From the NCBI GenBank assembly GCA_964536415.1, contig CAZHXN010000005.1, forward strand, positions 31,321 through 95,320: DNA of 64,000 bases. The letters run 5' to 3'. The DNA is from Trichothermofontia sp964536415. Its GTDB lineage: Bacteria > Cyanobacteriota > Cyanobacteriia > B231. The notes beneath the pieces were generated by a model that was not told where the DNA came from, did not search any database, and was given only the letters and a program-made list of their open reading frames with translations. Position numbers and translations under genes: made by a program. Positions 26,129 to 35,366 of this stretch are shown here, piece by piece; the stretch's first letter is position 1; every line of letters starts with the position of its first letter.

Positions 26129-27256
26129 TCAGGCTTCCCATAATCGCCGTCGGCTAGGTCCCTTGAGTCGTTCATGGGCATCCCACAGCAACCTAGGAAT
26201 ATCAAGGTGTTCAGGACAGTGTGGTAAACACTCCCCGCAATCGGTGCAGCGATCGCCCCGCCGTCCAGGAAACCAATGTCCTGCATTTTCAAACATCCGA
26301 TACCGATATTGACTGAAGGCAGTCATCTCGTAAGCAACTGCCAAATTCCGTAGCCGCAAGACTTCCGGGATGTGAATCCCTTCCGGACAGGGCAAACATT
26401 GATAACATTGGGCGCAGCGATCGGTTCCTAATGCTTGTCTTTGTTGGTGTTCCAAGCGATCGACGATGGCCATTTCTTCAGGAGAAAGCGGTTCCGTGCG
26501 ATCGGCCAGGTCTAAAGCATGGTTCAAGTCTTCAGGATTAGCCGCCCCTAAGCTGAGGGTCGTAATCCGGGGATCACTCAGTAAAAACCGATAGTTAAAG
26601 GCTAAGGGAGATAGCGGTTGACAGAGTTCCGTCAGCAAGGCTGAGGGGGCATAGAGTTGCCCTCCCTTATCTACGGGTGAAATAATGAAAACTCCGATAT
26701 CCTGTTGAGCCGCCCACGCGATCGCCGGTTCATGGCGTTGGAAAAAGTAATAGTAGTGAAGGTTGACAAACTCAAATAGCTGGGTTTCTAAAGCCGCCAG
26801 GATTAAGTCTAGCGGTCCGTGAGTTGAGAAACCTAGATGGTGAATTTGTCTTTTCTCTATAGCTATCTGGAGGACCTGTAGACAGTCCGGGTGGGTAATC
26901 CAGGTCAGGTGTTCCCAAGTATTGATTCCATGAATGGCAAGGCAATCAATATAGTCCGTTTGCAACCGTGTTAGGGAGTCTTCAATCCCTTGTTTTAGAG
27001 GCGCAGCATTAGGGGTAGAGAGGATTTTTGTCGTCAAGTAAATCTGCGATCGTGGGAGGTTCAATTCCTGCAAAGCGTTACCTAAATAGATCTCACTTTG
27101 ACCATAGCTGGGTGCGGTTTCAATGTGGTTAATACCCGCAGCGATCGCGGCCTCAATCGTTTGTATTGCCGTCCTTTCAGAACTTAAGTATCGCATCGTT
27201 CCCAAGGAGAAAACCGAGAGATTAAGATTGGTTTTACCAAATCGCCGATACTGCAC
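26129..27256 (-). CDS. Aldo/keto reductase with C-terminal 4Fe-4S motifs
   Basis: 375 residues from a GTG at 27256 (QYRRFGKTNLNLSVFSLGTMRYL); an ATG at 27355 would add 33 residues with no similarity to the family. Residues 1-260 are an NADPH-dependent TIM-barrel aldo/keto reductase with the catalytic-Tyr region ETAPSYGQSE. The C-terminus adds two cysteine clusters, CAQCYQCLPCPEG and CTDCGECLPHCPE, each fit for an Fe-S cluster. Such fused forms are common in cyanobacteria and their substrate is unknown. It converges with the chemoreceptor gene (28 bases apart). Confidence 0.88.
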   Translation of the reverse strand: MQYRRFGKTNLNLSVFSLGTMRYLSSERTAIQTIEAAIAAGINHIETAPSYGQSEIYLGNALQELNLPRSQIYLTTKILSTPNAAPLKQGIEDSLTRLQTDYIDCLAIHGINTWEHLTWITHPDCLQVLQIAIEKRQIHHLGFSTHGPLDLILAALETQLFEFVNLHYYYFFQRHEPAIAWAAQQDIGVFIISPVDKGGQLYAPSALLTELCQPLSPLAFNYRFLLSDPRITTLSLGAANPEDLNHALDLADRTEPLSPEEMAIVDRLEHQQRQALGTDRCAQCYQCLPCPEGIHIPEVLRLRNLAVAYEMTAFSQYRYRMFENAGHWFPGRRGDRCTDCGECLPHCPEHLDIPRLLWDAHERLKGPSRRRLWEA

Positions 27257-27587
27257 AGAATTACCTGTTAATAGTCTTTTGATTGACGAGAATATTGTGT
27301 TCCAGAGAGAGTCACTAGAAACCACCCAGACACCCAGACACCAAGGTTTCACCAAGCAGTTTGTGTATCTTCGTGTCCTTTGTGCCTTCGTGGTTCATCA
27401 AAAGCCCAGATTGATATCACGATCGTTCATACCCCAGAGAACTTAGAAAACACCCCCCTAGTAACCTGGAAAAGACCAAATATGTTAGAATTATAACAAT
27501 TGTTTGCAATAACTTGCCCAGCAACGGCAAATCAACGGTTTACCCAACCGCATCCAGCTTGTTTCATTTTTCGGAGTTTTCCCCCGT
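27257..27587. other. Divergent region before gyrA
   Basis: 330 bases between the aldo/keto reductase and gyrA. At about 27363-27400 it holds TTCGTGTCCTTTGTGCCTTC followed by GTGGTTCAT, a phrase repeated between genes in many cyanobacteria. The AT-rich stretch at 27483-27510 (with TATAAC) is the likely gyrA promoter area; no -35 box is clear. Confidence 0.4.
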
Positions 27588-30167
27588 ATGAGTACAGCCC
27601 CAGACCGGATCGTCCCAACCGATTTGCGGAATGAGATGTCCCGATCGTATCTGGAATACGCCATGAGCGTAATCGTGGGGCGGGCACTCCCCGATGCCAG
27701 GGATGGACTCAAACCCGTGCATCGCCGCATCCTCTACGCCATGCATGAGTTGGGCCTGATGCCCGATCGTCCCTTCCGGAAATGTGCCCGGGTCGTTGGG
27801 GAAGTGTTGGGGAAATACCATCCCCACGGCGATACAGCGGTTTACGACGCCCTAGTCCGCATGGCCCAGGACTTTTCCATGCGCCATCCCCTGATCAACG
27901 GTCACGGCAACTTTGGCTCGGTGGACAATGACCCGCCCGCTGCCATGCGGTATACGGAATGTCGCTTACAAGCGATTACCCGCGATGGCTTACTCCAGGA
28001 TATTGAGTCGGAAACCGTTGACTTTACCGATAACTTTGACGGGTCGCAGCAAGAACCCCTAGTCCTTCCAGCCCGTATCCCCCAACTCTTGCTCAATGGC
28101 TCCTCCGGCATTGCCGTCGGGATGGCCACCAACATTCCCCCCCACAATTTAGGCGAATTGATTGATGGGTTGATCGCCCTGATCCACAATCCAGAAATCA
28201 GCGATCAGGAACTCATGCGCTACATTCCGGGGCCAGACTTCCCCACGGGCGGTCAAATTCTAGGGACGGCCGGGATTCGGGAAGCCTATCTCACCGGGCG
28301 CGGTTCAATTACCATGCGCGGGGTCGCCACGATCGAAACCCTGGAAGTACGGGGGCGCCCCGATCGGGATGCGATTATTGTCACCGAATTGCCCTACCAA
28401 ACCAATAAGGCGGCGTTGATTGAGCGGATTGCCGAAATGGTGAACGAGAAACGATTGGAAGGGATTTCCGACATTCGGGATGAGAGTGATCGGGATGGGA
28501 TGCGCATTGTCATCGAACTGAAGCGGGATGCCTATGCGCGGGTAGTGTTGAATAATCTTTATAAGCAAACGCCCCTCCAGTCGAACTTCGGCGTCAATAT
28601 GCTGGCGCTGGTCAATGGTGAACCCCAAACCCTGTCGCTGAAACAATTCCTAGAAGTCTTCTTAGAATTCCGGGTAGAAACCATTACCCGCCGCACCCGC
28701 TACGAACTACGCAAGGCAGAGGAACGGGATCATCTGTTACAAGGGTTGCTGATTGCTCTCGGCAATTTAGATCAGGTAATTGCCCTGATTCGCCATGCTG
28801 CCGATGCCCCCACCGCCCGCCAAGAGCTTATGGATCCCTTTGGGCTAAGTGAAGCGCAATCGGATGCGATTTTGCAAATGCAGTTACGGCGTCTGACCGC
28901 CTTAGAAGCGGAAAAGATTCAACAGGAACACGAGGAATTGCAATCGCGCATTGCTGATTTACAAGACATTTTGGCGCGGCGCGATCGCATTTTAGAAATA
29001 ATCGAAGCTGAGGTTTTGCAACTTAAGCAATCCTACGGGAATCCCCGCCGGACTGTGATTGAACACGTGGATGGTGAGTTGGGCGATATTGATCTGATCG
29101 CCAACGAAAAGGCGATTATTCTCCTCACCGAACAGGGCTATATCAAACGGATGCCCGTCAATACCTTTGATCCCCAAAGTCGCGATGGGCGGGGCAAAGC
29201 AGGGGCACGGGTTAAGGAAGATGATGGTGTTGAACACTTCCTCAGTTGTTGTGACCACGACAGTGTATTGTTCTTCTCTGAACGAGGGATTGTCTACTGC
29301 CTGCGGGCCTACCAAATTCCCACGGGATCGCGCACCTCACGCGGGGTGCCCATTGTACAATTGCTGCCCATTCCCCACGACGAAAAGGTAACATCGGTGA
29401 TCTCGGTATCAGAATTCACGGAAGATGAATATCTGGTCATGCTTACCCAAAAGGGCTATATCAAGAAAACCGAACTCGCAGCCTTTAGCAATATTCGTGC
29501 GAATGGACTGATTGCCATTTCTCTGGAAGAGGGCGACCAATTGCGCTGGGTACGCCTTGCTCATCCAGAAGACAGCATTATCATCGGATCTTCCCAGGGG
29601 ATGGCGATTCATTTCCAGGTCAATCATGAGCAATTACGGCCCCTAGGGCGGGCCACGCGGGGGGTACGATCGATGACCTTGCGCGAAGGGGATGGTCTGG
29701 TAGGTATGGATATTTTGCCTAGTAGTATTGTGGCCGCGATCGCCCAGGGTGATGATCTGGAAGGCGATGAAGCCGAGTTGGACGAGTTAGCCGCAACGGA
29801 TGATCAAGATTTATGGGTGCTGGTGATTACGGCCAATGGCTATGGCAAACGGGTTCCCGTCTCCCAATTCCGTCTGCAAAATCGGGCGGGCAAGGGCACG
29901 ATCGCGACTAAATTCAAATCCCACGTGAGCCACGACGCAATGGTAGCCCTGCGATCGGTCACCGCGACCGATGAACTGATGATTATTACCAGTCGGGGAA
30001 TTATTATTCGGCAGGCGGTTAACGCCATTTCCATTCAATCCCGTGCCGCCACTGGAGTACGGGTGCAGCGTTTGGATGAAGACGATCAAATTGTGGCCGT
30101 TGCCCTTGTGCCCCCCTCCAATGGTGAATCTGAGGAGGCTAGTGGGGGCGAGGGGAGCGAAGTGTAA
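27588..30167 (+). CDS. gyrA: DNA gyrase subunit A
   Basis: 859 residues. It cuts and rejoins DNA to introduce negative supercoils with GyrB. The start STAPDRIVPTDLRNEMSRSY, the QRDR region KYHPHGDTAVYDALVRMAQD, and the catalytic tyrosine in AAMRYTE (near residue 123) are clear. The C-terminal beta-pinwheel follows, with a GyrA box-like QSRDGRGKAGARV near residue 535. The position equal to E. coli Ser83 is Thr, a conservative natural variant. GyrA rather than ParC is supported by the box and by length. Confidence 0.95.
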   Translation: MSTAPDRIVPTDLRNEMSRSYLEYAMSVIVGRALPDARDGLKPVHRRILYAMHELGLMPDRPFRKCARVVGEVLGKYHPHGDTAVYDALVRMAQDFSMRHPLINGHGNFGSVDNDPPAAMRYTECRLQAITRDGLLQDIESETVDFTDNFDGSQQEPLVLPARIPQLLLNGSSGIAVGMATNIPPHNLGELIDGLIALIHNPEISDQELMRYIPGPDFPTGGQILGTAGIREAYLTGRGSITMRGVATIETLEVRGRPDRDAIIVTELPYQTNKAALIERIAEMVNEKRLEGISDIRDESDRDGMRIVIELKRDAYARVVLNNLYKQTPLQSNFGVNMLALVNGEPQTLSLKQFLEVFLEFRVETITRRTRYELRKAEERDHLLQGLLIALGNLDQVIALIRHAADAPTARQELMDPFGLSEAQSDAILQMQLRRLTALEAEKIQQEHEELQSRIADLQDILARRDRILEIIEAEVLQLKQSYGNPRRTVIEHVDGELGDIDLIANEKAIILLTEQGYIKRMPVNTFDPQSRDGRGKAGARVKEDDGVEHFLSCCDHDSVLFFSERGIVYCLRAYQIPTGSRTSRGVPIVQLLPIPHDEKVTSVISVSEFTEDEYLVMLTQKGYIKKTELAAFSNIRANGLIAISLEEGDQLRWVRLAHPEDSIIIGSSQGMAIHFQVNHEQLRPLGRATRGVRSMTLREGDGLVGMDILPSSIVAAIAQGDDLEGDEAELDELAATDDQDLWVLVITANGYGKRVPVSQFRLQNRAGKGTIATKFKSHVSHDAMVALRSVTATDELMIITSRGIIIRQAVNAISIQSRAATGVRVQRLDEDDQIVAVALVPPSNGESEEASGGEGSEV

Positions 30168-30270
30168 GGAATTTCGGCTCCTACAATCGTCCTAGGGGAT
30201 AGGATACACTCTGCTCTTGCTGACTCATAATTTCTTCATTGACTAGTGCAGTAATAAGGATCTGACTGGT

Positions 30271-31827
30271 ATGGCGCGGCTAGCACTGCTGAGTACATCA
30301 AACAAGTCTGGACTCGTTGCGTTAGCCCAGACCCTCGTGCAAGAATTTGGCTTCACCCTGGTCAGCAGTGGTGGGACTGCCCAAGTTCTGAAGGAGGCTG
30401 GCCTACCTGTGATCAAGGTGGCCGAACACACCGGGTCACCGGAAATTCTAGGCGGGCGGGTGAAAACCCTCCATCCGCGTATTCATGGCGGTATCCTGGC
30501 CCGCTTGGATCGGGAGAGCGATCGCGCTGACTTGGCTGCCAATGACATCCCCGCGATCGAACTTGTGGTCGTTAACCTATATCCCTTTGAACAAACGATC
30601 GCCCAACCGGGAGTTGACCTTGCCGACGCGATCGAGCAAATTGACATCGGCGGTCCCACCCTGGTTCGCGCCAGTGCCAAAAACCACGCCTTTGTGACGA
30701 TCCTGTGTGACCCCAGCCAGTACGACGCCTACCTACAGGAACTCCAGCAACAGGGCGGTCAACCGTCCCTTGCCTTCCGCCAAGCCTGTGCGCTGAAAGC
30801 GTTTCAACACACTGCTGCTTACGATCGGGCCATCACCACCTATCTCAGCCAACAATTCCAGGTAGAAACTGAGGCCGACGTTTTACCCGAAACCTTGATC
30901 CTTTCCGGGCAGCGGCATCAAAGCCTACGCTATGGTGAAAACCCCCACCAGGCTGCCGTTTGGTATCGCAGCGGCACCACGCCACGGGGTTGGGCTGCTG
31001 CCACCCAATTACAGGGCAAGGAACTAAGCTATAACAACCTTGTGGATTTGGAAGCGGCACGGGCATTGATTGCGGAATTTGGCCAAGAGCAGGCTGCCGT
31101 TGCCATCCTCAAGCACACTAACCCTTGTGGAGTCGCCCTAGGGGATACCCTGGCGGAAACCTACGATCGGGCCTTTAATGCCGATGCCACCTCCGCCTTT
31201 GGCGGCATTGTGGCCCTCAATCGAGCGATCGACGCAGCAACTGCAGAACGGCTGAGTCAAACCTTTTTAGAATGCATTCTGGCCCCCGCCTGCGACCCGG
31301 ACGCTGCCGAGATTCTCCAGAAAAAATCTAAATTACGAATTTTAATCCTGCCCGATTTAACCACCGGGGAACCCGTGACGATCAAAGTCATTGCCGGTGG
31401 CTTTTTGGCCCAAACTGCCGATCGGGGCGACATGGATACGCAGGCATGGCAGGTGGTTACCCAAACCCAGCCGACTCCTGCCCAATTCGCCGAACTCCTG
31501 TTTGCCTGGAAGGTGGTTAAACACGTCAAATCCAACGCGATCGTCGTTACCCGCGATCGCACCACGATCGGTGTGGGAGCCGGTCAAATGAACCGGGTGG
31601 GATCGGTGCAAATTGCCCTCACCCAGGCGGGCGAAAAAGCCCAAGGAGCGGTCCTGGCCAGTGATGCTTTTTTCCCCTTCGATGACTCGGTGCGGACGGC
31701 GGCGGCGGCGGGAATCACCGCGATCGTGCAACCGGGGGGGAGTCTGCGGGATGCGGATTCGATCCAGGCAGCGAATGAACTGGGGATCGCAATGGTCTTT
31801 ACGGGAAAGCGGCATTTCTTGCATTAG
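30271..31827 (+). CDS. purH: Bifunctional AICAR transformylase / IMP cyclohydrolase
   Basis: 518 residues. N-terminal IMP cyclohydrolase (MGS-like) domain with LVSSGGTAQVLKEAGLPV, ILGGRVKTLHPRIHGGIL and the VDLADAIEQIDIGGPTLVRA motif. C-terminal AICAR transformylase domain with LRYGENPHQAAVWY, KHTNPCGVA and KSNAIVVTRDRTTIGVGAGQ. It catalyses the last two steps of purine synthesis. The gene lies about 100 bases downstream of gyrA in the same direction. Confidence 0.97.
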   Translation: MARLALLSTSNKSGLVALAQTLVQEFGFTLVSSGGTAQVLKEAGLPVIKVAEHTGSPEILGGRVKTLHPRIHGGILARLDRESDRADLAANDIPAIELVVVNLYPFEQTIAQPGVDLADAIEQIDIGGPTLVRASAKNHAFVTILCDPSQYDAYLQELQQQGGQPSLAFRQACALKAFQHTAAYDRAITTYLSQQFQVETEADVLPETLILSGQRHQSLRYGENPHQAAVWYRSGTTPRGWAAATQLQGKELSYNNLVDLEAARALIAEFGQEQAAVAILKHTNPCGVALGDTLAETYDRAFNADATSAFGGIVALNRAIDAATAERLSQTFLECILAPACDPDAAEILQKKSKLRILILPDLTTGEPVTIKVIAGGFLAQTADRGDMDTQAWQVVTQTQPTPAQFAELLFAWKVVKHVKSNAIVVTRDRTTIGVGAGQMNRVGSVQIALTQAGEKAQGAVLASDAFFPFDDSVRTAAAAGITAIVQPGGSLRDADSIQAANELGIAMVFTGKRHFLH

Positions 31828-32027
31828 CCCTAGCAGTGTGATCAGTGCGGACAGGAAACAGGGGACAGGACATAGGAAACAGCGAGGGTCGTTCCTCTGT
31901 CCTCTCTCCTTATTCGCAAACTATCCTGATCCCGGACGGGGTGGGTGTAAATCTTAAAGAAGGTTGTCTCTACTCTATCTTTACCCACCAATGGTGGGAA
32001 AGCGTTGCCGTTGTTTTCGATGACGCT

Positions 32028-33383
32028 ATGAGTACTGGCTTTGGTGTGCAGATGCGCGAGGGGTGGTGCAATCCGGATCGGGTGGCGTCGCTCAAGTTGT
32101 TAATTGTGACGCAGTTCTTCCCACCGGACTATGCACCAACGGGTCAATTGATTGAAGAATTGGCTCACCGCCTTAGTCTCCAGGGGATTGATGTGCGAAT
32201 TTTTACTGGGCAACCGGGATATGCTTTTCAGGATAGTACGGCTCCCCCAGCCGAGACGATCGATCGGGTGAGCGTGCGTCGTACTCGCAGTATTTATCTC
32301 TGGTCCCAGCGTATACGGGGCAAGGCGTTGAGTGGTGTTCTTTTTTGTTTGCGATCGACATTGCATTTACTCCACCATGCACCCAAAACTCAGATATTAC
32401 TCTTAACGACGGCTCCCCCCTTCCTGCAAATCATTGGCTATGGCATTCACCGCCTGTTTGGCTTGCCCTATGTTTGCCTGATTTATGATCTCTACCCCGA
32501 CATTATTACTGAGCTAGGCGTGCTGCCAGAGAACAGCCCATTGGTTCAGTTTTGGCATCAGTTGAACCAACGAATTTGGGAGCGAGCAGCAGCGATCGTC
32601 GTTCTCAGTGAGACGATGAAACACCGTTTGCTAAGCAATCATCCCGAACTCGCACCTAAAATTACAGTCATTCATAATTGGGCTGATCCATCCCTGATTC
32701 AACCGATCGCGAAACACACGAACTGGTTTGCCCAAACCCACAATCTGGTTGATTCCTTTGTCGTCCTCTACTCCGGCAATACGGGACGCTGCCATGATTT
32801 GGAGACTCTGCTAGACGCTGCAAAATTACTCTGTCAAGAGCCGATTAAATTTGTCTTTATTGGGGGCGGTACCCAATACCAAGCCTGTCAGCAGCAGGCT
32901 AAGGACTGGCAATTGGAGCAGGTTCTGTTTCTGCCCTACCAGGATAAGGCGGTGTTGCCCTATTCCCTGACCGCCTGTGATCTGTCGATTGTGAGTATTG
33001 GGCCGCGCATGGAGGGATTAGTTGCGCCCAGTAAGCTCTATTCAGCCCTGGCAGCCGGTAGGCCGATCGCGGCTATCTGCGACAACGACTCCTATCTCAA
33101 TGCTCTATTCCGCGAGGCGAATTGTGGTCAAACCTTTCGGCATGGGGATAGTCAAGGGTTGGCCCATTTTATTCAACAGTTGAACCACGATCGTGCCCTG
33201 GCGGCTGAGTTAGGGCGATCGGGGCGGCAATACCTGGAAACCCATTTCTCCCCAGAACACATTGCCCAGAACTACTATCACCTGCTGCAGCGGGTTGTCG
33301 CGAAACCCCAGTCGGGAGTGGTAAACACCCAGTCGAGATCAGAGACCGATTCGCCTGTGGCCATACGACCTAAACGCTCATGA
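32028..33383 (+). CDS. Family 4 glycosyltransferase (WbuB-like)
   Basis: 451 residues from the ATG at 32028; longer in-frame extensions upstream read through low-quality spacer. The GT-B fold opens with LKLLIVTQFFPPDYAPTGQL. Nucleotide-sugar binding is suggested by VLYSGNTGRCHDLETLL and the C-terminal LVAPSKLYSALAAGRPIAAI region, where family 4 enzymes bind the donor. It resembles WbuB/fucosyl-NAc transferases. Its stop overlaps the start of the SLBB export gene by 4 bases, so it belongs to the polysaccharide operon. Donor and acceptor sugars cannot be inferred. Confidence 0.85.
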   Translation: MSTGFGVQMREGWCNPDRVASLKLLIVTQFFPPDYAPTGQLIEELAHRLSLQGIDVRIFTGQPGYAFQDSTAPPAETIDRVSVRRTRSIYLWSQRIRGKALSGVLFCLRSTLHLLHHAPKTQILLLTTAPPFLQIIGYGIHRLFGLPYVCLIYDLYPDIITELGVLPENSPLVQFWHQLNQRIWERAAAIVVLSETMKHRLLSNHPELAPKITVIHNWADPSLIQPIAKHTNWFAQTHNLVDSFVVLYSGNTGRCHDLETLLDAAKLLCQEPIKFVFIGGGTQYQACQQQAKDWQLEQVLFLPYQDKAVLPYSLTACDLSIVSIGPRMEGLVAPSKLYSALAAGRPIAAICDNDSYLNALFREANCGQTFRHGDSQGLAHFIQQLNHDRALAAELGRSGRQYLETHFSPEHIAQNYYHLLQRVVAKPQSGVVNTQSRSETDSPVAIRPKRS

Positions 33384-35330
33384 GGTGGTGCACGATGGAG
33401 ATGCAAGACTTTTTACGGTATTTTCCCCCGATGGCGGCTCTGTCCGTCGCCAGTTTTTCCGGTGGCCACCTGTTGCGGGACCCGGCAGCCCTATCCCAAG
33501 GTCCCCAAGTGCCGATCGGCCCGACCACACCCTCACCCCGGATACCCCAGACGACGCCTCCCACTGCTCCGGCTACCCCCCTGACCGCAACCGCTGAAGG
33601 CATCCACACGCAAATAGCTATCCCGGAAGCGGTGCCGCCGGAATTGGCGCTGGTGGACGCTGAGGCGCTGTTGTTGGCCAGTAATGAACCCTATCCCATC
33701 CCCGAATTACCCCCGGCCCCGTCCCTCTCAGCGGTCTTGGCCCAGGCCCCTCTGCCGGTTCCTACCCAGATCTCCCCCGATCCGGTCCTAATCCATGCCT
33801 CCGTTCAAGCACTCAGTACCAGCCCGTTAGAGACGATGATGACGGCTGAGGTGGCCAGTATCGGGGGAGGCAATCCTGAAAATCAGGGCATAGAAGCGGG
33901 GAGAGCGGCTGGGGATATTAGCTTCGCAGAGTCAGGGTTACCCGTGATTGACGACGGGTCAAGTAATGACTCTGCCGCACCCCTCCCGGATAACTCGCTA
34001 GCCGCTACCCCCGGCCTCGCCCCAGCCGCTACTTCGGGGAGCAACCTTCATAGCGCCGGGATTCTTGTTGCTGCCCTGCCGTCTCCAGAGACTGGCTCAG
34101 CCCTGCAATTGGCTCCGCTCCAGGCAGTCACTGCTGATGAAGGGGCAGCAACCGTATCGACCCCACCCCAGGTTGATATTTCAACGGCAACGGCCCCCTA
34201 TTCTCCGGTAGGGACAGAATGGGGACACCCCCCGGAAGCCGCTGTAGACATCCCGGTGCCGCCTCCTGAGTCAGCACGGGTTGCGGCTGCTCCCCCGGTC
34301 GGACAGGGTCCCCTCAGAGGAATGGTTGCCGAGGGCGCGGTGATCACGCCCGACATCCAACGCTCGACTGCCAATGCCCAACGCCCAACGGGTGTCATGG
34401 CCCAATCCCTCCCCTCAAGTCCCTCCCCGGACTCCAGCCTGGACTATACCCTAGGACCGGGCGATCGCGTCTTTGTCGATATTTTCAACGTGCCGGAATA
34501 TAGCAAGTCCTATCAGGTGATGGTAGATGGCACCCTGAGTTTGCCCCGAATTGGTCGCATCGCCGTAGCTGGACTCACGCTGGATCAGGCCAGTGCGCTG
34601 ATTAGCGATCGCTATCGTCAATTCTTTGTAGAACCATTGACCACCCTGATCCTAGAGCAATCCAGACCGGTCACTGTCGCCTTGAGTGGTGAAGTCAACC
34701 GTCCTGGCAGCTACCAGTTCAAACCTACCGAGACCGGGGCCTTCCCCACCCTCACCCAGGCCATCCGGCAGGCCGAGGGCATCACCCAAACTGCCGATCT
34801 GCGGCGGGTAGAAATTCGCCGCCCCCAGGTTAATGGGTTGGAGCAGGTCATCGAGGTCAACCTGTGGGATTTAGTACAGTCCAGTAATTTGGCCCAGGAC
34901 ATCACCCTGCGGGATGGCGACATGATTCGCATTGCCCCCGCGCCGACCCTGAGTCCCGCCCAGCGATCGCAACTGGCGGAGGCTAACTTTGCCCCTGCGA
35001 CGATTCGCGTCAATGTCATCGGTGAAGTGGTGCGACCGGGGGTAGTGGAAATCACGCCCAATACGCCCCTGAACCAGGCGGTGCTGCGTGCCGGTGGCTT
35101 TGTCAATGGACGAGCCAACCGCCAAGCCGTGGAGTTAATTCGCCTGCAACCCAACGGGACCATCCAGCGCCGCACGATCGCCGTCGATCTGGCCGAGGGG
35201 GTGAANNNNNNNNNNGCAACCCAATGATGTGGTGTTGGTGGCGCGATCGCGCTTCGCCCGGACCGCTGACACCATTAGTCAAGTCACGCCTCCTACGCTT
35301 TTCCTGCTGAATTTACTGCGATTGTTCTGA
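33380..35330 (+). CDS. Polysaccharide export protein, Wza/SLBB type (contains an assembly gap)
   Basis: About 650 residues. Residues 1-350 are a Pro/Ala/Thr-rich low-complexity region, unusually long for the family. Then come the polysaccharide export domain (YTLGPGDRVFVDIFNVPEYS, VDGTLSLPRIGRIAVAGLTL) and two SLBB units (VALSGEVNRPGSYQF, VNVIGEVVRPGVVEI). The 10 N at 35206-35215 are a placeholder: past them the family C-terminus (PNDVVLVARSRFARTAD, ending LLRLF) is only readable in a different frame and stops at 35330. The true gap length is therefore not 10. It exports a surface polysaccharide through the outer membrane. Confidence 0.85.
35206..35215. other. Assembly gap (10 N) inside the export gene
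   Basis: Unknown bases. The reading frame before and after the gap differs, so the real gap is not 10 bases; a naive translation would end wrongly at 35227. Confidence 0.95.
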
Positions 35331-35366
35331 GGAGATGGGGCAAGCCATGGAGTAGGGGAGTAGGCA

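Noticed and set aside
31845..32027. Upstream extension of the glycosyltransferase
   Set aside because: The extra 61 residues read through ordinary spacer (including an ACAGGAAACAGGGGACAGG-type repeat) and precede the true GT-B start.
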